From positions 1 through 8,734 of the forward strand of contig CAAEIL010000034.1 in NCBI GenBank assembly GCA_900755985.1: a stretch of DNA of 8,734 nt, read 5' to 3'. Position numbers and translations under genes: made by a program. Below the pieces are notes generated by a model that had not been told where the DNA came from, ran no database searches, and saw only the letters and a list, made by a program, of their open reading frames with translations. This document shows, piece after piece, positions 5,501 to 8,734 of the stretch (position 1 is the stretch's first letter; each line of letters opens with the position of its first letter). Origin of the DNA: Bacteroidales bacterium (GTDB taxonomy: Bacteria > Bacteroidota > Bacteroidia > Bacteroidales > Muribaculaceae).

Positions 5501-7699
5501 ATGAATCTCCCATCCAAACTCATAACCATTGCTCTAACCATGTTTGCCGCGCTGCCCTCATTCGCAGCAAAAAACGCCGACATAGCAGCAGACATAGCAC
5601 CCTGCGTCTACCCCCAGAACTCGGCACAATCTCCCGAGTCATACACATATATGCCTGACGGACAATCATATGCCATATTGTCGGCCGACCACAAATCCAT
5701 CGATACCTACGACATCCGCTCGGGCAAGCAGACCGGCACTCTGATGAGCGCCGACAACACCCGCGAAGTCACTCTCGACTCCTTCGAGGGCTTTATCCTC
5801 GCACCCGATGCCAAACGCATCATCGTCTGGACCGACTCAAAAAAAATCTACCGCCGTTCGTACACGGCACGGCACTATGTCTACGACACACGAACACGAA
5901 TGCTCACACCGCTTTCGCACGAGTTTGAACGCACCATGATTCCCGTGTTCTCGCCCGATGGCCTTATGGTGGCTTTCGTCGCCGATAACAACGTCTATGT
6001 CAAAAAATTGATCTACGACTCGGAAGTCGCCGTTACCAAAGACGGAAAAGCCGGGTCGATAATCAACGGCGCCACCGACTGGGTCTACGAAGAAGAATTC
6101 ACCGTAACTTCAACACTGGCCTGGGCACCCGACAACACAGCGCTGGCCTATCTTCGTTTTGACGAAAGCAAAGTTCCGCTATACTCGCTCGAACTGTACA
6201 AAGGCTCGTGCGACCCGATGAAAAAGTACGCCCTTTATCCCGGCAACTTCACGTACAAATATCCTGTGGCAGGCGAACCCAACTCGCGTGTCACCTTGCA
6301 CAGCTACGACATCGACAACCGCAAAATCAAAGACATAAACCTGCCGGACGGTGCCATCGAATACATTCCACGCATTGCCTACGGACCCACCGCACGCGAG
6401 TTGATGGTCGTCACACTCAACCGCGACCAGAACCGCATGGAAATTTACTCGGTCAACCCCATGGCCACCACCTCGCACTCGGTTTATGTTCAGGAAAGCA
6501 AAGCCTGGATACCATCGCAGAGTTACGAGACAATCTATTGGGGCTCAGACGGCTTTGTCATCACCGCACCCGCAGCCAACGGTTATATGCAGGCCCGCAA
6601 ATACGCATATACCGGCGCACTTGCCGCCAACATCACTTCAGGCGACTGCGATGTTACGGCCTATTACGGTCAGGATGCAGCCGGTGTACACTACTGGCAA
6701 GCTGCCTCGCCCACACCCATGGACCGCACCGTCATGCGCTCGTCGGCCAAGGGACCGGTGACAATATCGCAGACCAAAGGCACCAGCTCGGCTGTCTTCT
6801 CGCCATCATGCAATTACGCCGTCATGTGCTACTCCGACACCAAGACACCGCCCGTATACCGTCTTGTTTCCTCTGACGGAAAAGCCATACGCACACTCGA
6901 GGACAACGCCGAACTGGCCTCGAGGGCTTCCGCTTGGGCCATAGACAAAGAGTTCGTCACCATACCCTCGGACGGTCTCAATCTCAACGCTTACATTATC
7001 CGCCCGTCAAATTTCGACCCGGCAAAGAAATATCCCGTGATTATGTACCAGTATTCGGGACCAGGCTCACAGGAAGTGCTCAATCGCTGGCAATTTGACT
7101 GGATGAACTATTTTGCCCATCGCGGATTCGTCATCGTGTGCTGCGACGGCCGCGGTACCGGCGCGCGCGGCACCGACTTCATGTTCAAAGTCTACCGCAA
7201 CCTTGGATATTACGAGACCATAGACCAACTTGCCGCAGCCCGCCGGGCCGCCTCCCTGCCTTATGTCGACCCCGCACGCATAGGCATATTCGGGTGGAGC
7301 TACGGAGGTTACGAAACACTCATGGCCGCCTCGGCAAAAGGCAACCCCTATGCCGCAGCAGTCGCTGTCGCACCCGTCACCGATTGGCGATATTACGACA
7401 CAGTATATGCCGAGCGCTTCATGCTTACGCCCGCTCAGAACGACGACGGCTACAACAGCTCGGCGCCGATTAAACACGCATCAGACATGAGCGCCGACCT
7501 GCTGATAATGTACGGCACAGCCGACGACAATGTTCACCCTGCCAATTCAATAGAATATGTTTCGGCCTTGCAGTCGCATAACATACTGTGCGACATACTG
7601 TTGTTCCCCAACATGAATCACTCGATATACGGCTGCAACTCGCGTGCCCTTGTGTACGCCAAGATGTTCAGCTTCTTCTCATCACATCTGTGCCGATAA
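5501..7699 (+). CDS. dpp4: Dipeptidyl peptidase IV (S9B serine peptidase), exported
   Basis: DPP4 removes X-Pro or X-Ala dipeptides from peptide N-termini and in Bacteroidota helps degrade peptides in the cell envelope. At 732 residues it has the normal family length. A signal peptide (hydrophobic LITIALTMFAALPSFAA) probably ends near residue 23. There is no lipobox, so a soluble periplasmic protein is likely. The beta-propeller (about 40-480) carries DWVYEEEF (193-200), whose E198 and E199 match human E205/E206 that hold the substrate N-terminus. The alpha/beta-hydrolase domain (about 485-732) has Y518 (human Y547, oxyanion hole), nucleophile S600 in GWSYGG, Y632 and Y636 (human Y662/Y666), D675 and N677 in GTADDNVH, and H707. 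All key catalytic and specificity residues are present, so it should be active. It begins 39 bp after the coiled-coil gene and is followed 24 bp later by the membrane-protein gene. Confidence 0.96.
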   Translation: MNLPSKLITIALTMFAALPSFAAKNADIAADIAPCVYPQNSAQSPESYTYMPDGQSYAILSADHKSIDTYDIRSGKQTGTLMSADNTREVTLDSFEGFILAPDAKRIIVWTDSKKIYRRSYTARHYVYDTRTRMLTPLSHEFERTMIPVFSPDGLMVAFVADNNVYVKKLIYDSEVAVTKDGKAGSIINGATDWVYEEEFTVTSTLAWAPDNTALAYLRFDESKVPLYSLELYKGSCDPMKKYALYPGNFTYKYPVAGEPNSRVTLHSYDIDNRKIKDINLPDGAIEYIPRIAYGPTARELMVVTLNRDQNRMEIYSVNPMATTSHSVYVQESKAWIPSQSYETIYWGSDGFVITAPAANGYMQARKYAYTGALAANITSGDCDVTAYYGQDAAGVHYWQAASPTPMDRTVMRSSAKGPVTISQTKGTSSAVFSPSCNYAVMCYSDTKTPPVYRLVSSDGKAIRTLEDNAELASRASAWAIDKEFVTIPSDGLNLNAYIIRPSNFDPAKKYPVIMYQYSGPGSQEVLNRWQFDWMNYFAHRGFVIVCCDGRGTGARGTDFMFKVYRNLGYYETIDQLAAARRAASLPYVDPARIGIFGWSYGGYETLMAASAKGNPYAAAVAVAPVTDWRYYDTVYAERFMLTPAQNDDGYNSSAPIKHASDMSADLLIMYGTADDNVHPANSIEYVSALQSHNILCDILLFPNMNHSIYGCNSRALVYAKMFSFFSSHLCR

Positions 7700-7723
7700 G
7701 CATAACCACCGCAACCTCGCCTA

Positions 7724-8734
7724 ATGAAAGAATATAATACAAAAGAAGAACGAATAGCTACCGTTCGCTCGCTATGGATCGAATGGCTGGCGTCATTCGG
7801 CTCCATAACTCTCTGCGTCGCCGCAACAATATTCATAAGTCCCGTATGGAACGCAGTATTGACTGCGGCGTTGGCATGGTGTATGTACACTTATGCCGAG
7901 ACAGCCAAACGACGCCGCAAAACCGGCTGCCTGCGCCTGGTAATGCTTACATCGACGGCACTGTTCTGGTCGGCGATAATAATGGCTTGTATCAATCTGT
8001 TTTTCCACAGCCAGTGGCTCGATAAGATTGTTGACCCATCCAACATCAACGGCACCATACCCTTCATCCCCTCGCTGATAATTTTCCCGACAGTCGCCAT
8101 AGTCTGCACCTACGGGTACATTAACCACGGCAAATCACACTTTTGCCGTTCGTGCAAAGAGACTCACGGATACAAACCCGAAGAAGGTTTTGTCGGAAAC
8201 TTTTTCCACTACGAGACCCGGCATCAGTTGAAACTCATTATTCTGTTCGCGGTGCTGATTTCGATTATCGACTGGCTTTACTATTACTATTTCTACAACA
8301 ACGTCAATCTCAACTTCCCCGACAAGTTCTTCTTCGTTGTGCTGCCGGCTGTAGTCTGTGTGCTTTCGCTTGTATATGTCGGCAACCATTATTATTTCAT
8401 AATACTTGACATACGGTCGCGAGGCGAAGACTTCACCCAGAACGCCTCTAACAAAGTGGTACGTTTTCTGATTATCCGCGATGACAAACTGCTTCTCGAC
8501 ATGTGCGAGCACGATCTTCTTGACACTCCGGCCGAGACTCATCTCAACATCGAAGGGCCGCTGTCAATTGAAACCGCACGCCATACATTCAGCCGCTTGG
8601 CAGGCATCGACGAAGACCTGTTTGAAGTCCGCGAGCTTTATCACAACCGTGCGCTCACCTACCACTCGACTATTTATCATATTTTGGTGACAATGCCGGG
8701 CCTGGAAGACAACCCTCTTCCCGAAGGCTGGAAA
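7724..8734 (+). CDS. Polytopic membrane protein with C-terminal soluble domain (3' end cut off)
   Basis: The frame is open from ATG 7724 through the last base, giving 337 residues with no stop, so the C-terminus is missing. Hydrophobic segments lie at about 23-39, 42-58, 70-94, 112-132, 168-188 and 202-226. Basic residues at 61-66 (AKRRRK) suit six membrane spans with both ends in the cytoplasm. The cytoplasmic loop after span 4 has H139-x-C141-x2-C144-x3-H148, which could bind a metal such as zinc. Residues from about 244 form a soluble domain beginning VVRFLIIRDDKLLL. Its pattern recalls a Nudix fold, but the Nudix-box catalytic residues are absent. I do not recognise the family and assign no function. 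The gene starts 24 bp after the DPP4 stop without a terminator between them, so it is probably co-transcribed. Base composition resembles that of its neighbours. Confidence 0.85.
   Translation, partial: MKEYNTKEERIATVRSLWIEWLASFGSITLCVAATIFISPVWNAVLTAALAWCMYTYAETAKRRRKTGCLRLVMLTSTALFWSAIIMACINLFFHSQWLDKIVDPSNINGTIPFIPSLIIFPTVAIVCTYGYINHGKSHFCRSCKETHGYKPEEGFVGNFFHYETRHQLKLIILFAVLISIIDWLYYYYFYNNVNLNFPDKFFFVVLPAVVCVLSLVYVGNHYYFIILDIRSRGEDFTQNASNKVVRFLIIRDDKLLLDMCEHDLLDTPAETHLNIEGPLSIETARHTFSRLAGIDEDLFEVRELYHNRALTYHSTIYHILVTMPGLEDNPLPEGWK

Noticed and set aside
6208..6876. 222-codon plus-strand frame rich in Arg and His
   Set aside because: It lies inside the dpp4 gene in another frame; dpp4 has full family motifs.
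8135..8542. 135-codon minus-strand frame near the right edge
   Set aside because: It is antisense to the membrane-protein gene, whose frame is open over 337 codons with consistent membrane topology.

Overview
The window looks like part of a Bacteroidales chromosome. G+C is a little above half by eye, which would fit the Muribaculaceae, though that family-level guess is weak. Three things support the phylum. The EF-P protein begins with the typical Bacteroidota sequence MINAQDIKNG. A perfect Bacteroidota-type -7 promoter element (TAnnTTTG, here TATCTTTG) sits just before the second gene. No gene start has a strong Shine-Dalgarno sequence. I see no rRNA, tRNA, CRISPR array, insertion sequence or phage gene.

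Layout. On the minus strand, efp (translation elongation factor P) occupies 55-618. A 427-bp divergent intergenic region (619-1045) carries two small hairpins, short direct repeats and the start signals for both directions. From 1046 to the right edge, four genes run on the plus strand with gaps of 39, 39 and 24 bp and no visible terminator between them, so they are probably one operon. They are: (1) a 1002-residue protein with two receiver-like domains fused to the ATP-grasp domain of the PEP synthase / pyruvate phosphate dikinase family; (2) a 455-residue coiled-coil protein of unknown function; (3) a 732-residue exported dipeptidyl peptidase IV of family S9B; (4) a polytopic membrane protein with a C-terminal soluble domain, cut by the window end.

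The least ordinary part is genes 1 and 2. Gene 1 joins one degenerate and one apparently complete receiver domain to a dikinase-type ATP-grasp domain. It has no room for the PEP-binding TIM barrel, and its C-terminal domain contains a histidine (H921) whose surroundings loosely resemble the phosphohistidine swivel domain. This suggests a receiver-controlled phosphotransfer protein rather than a metabolic PEP synthase. Gene 2 is a long coiled coil followed by a charged, probably disordered tail whose last five residues are exactly QLSLF, the consensus peptide for binding the bacterial DNA sliding clamp. Gene 4 ends in what may be a Nudix fold without catalytic residues. The operon therefore groups possible phosphosignalling, a possible replication-linked scaffold, an envelope peptidase and a membrane protein. 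Apart from dipeptidyl peptidase IV, these roles are inferences from sequence alone.
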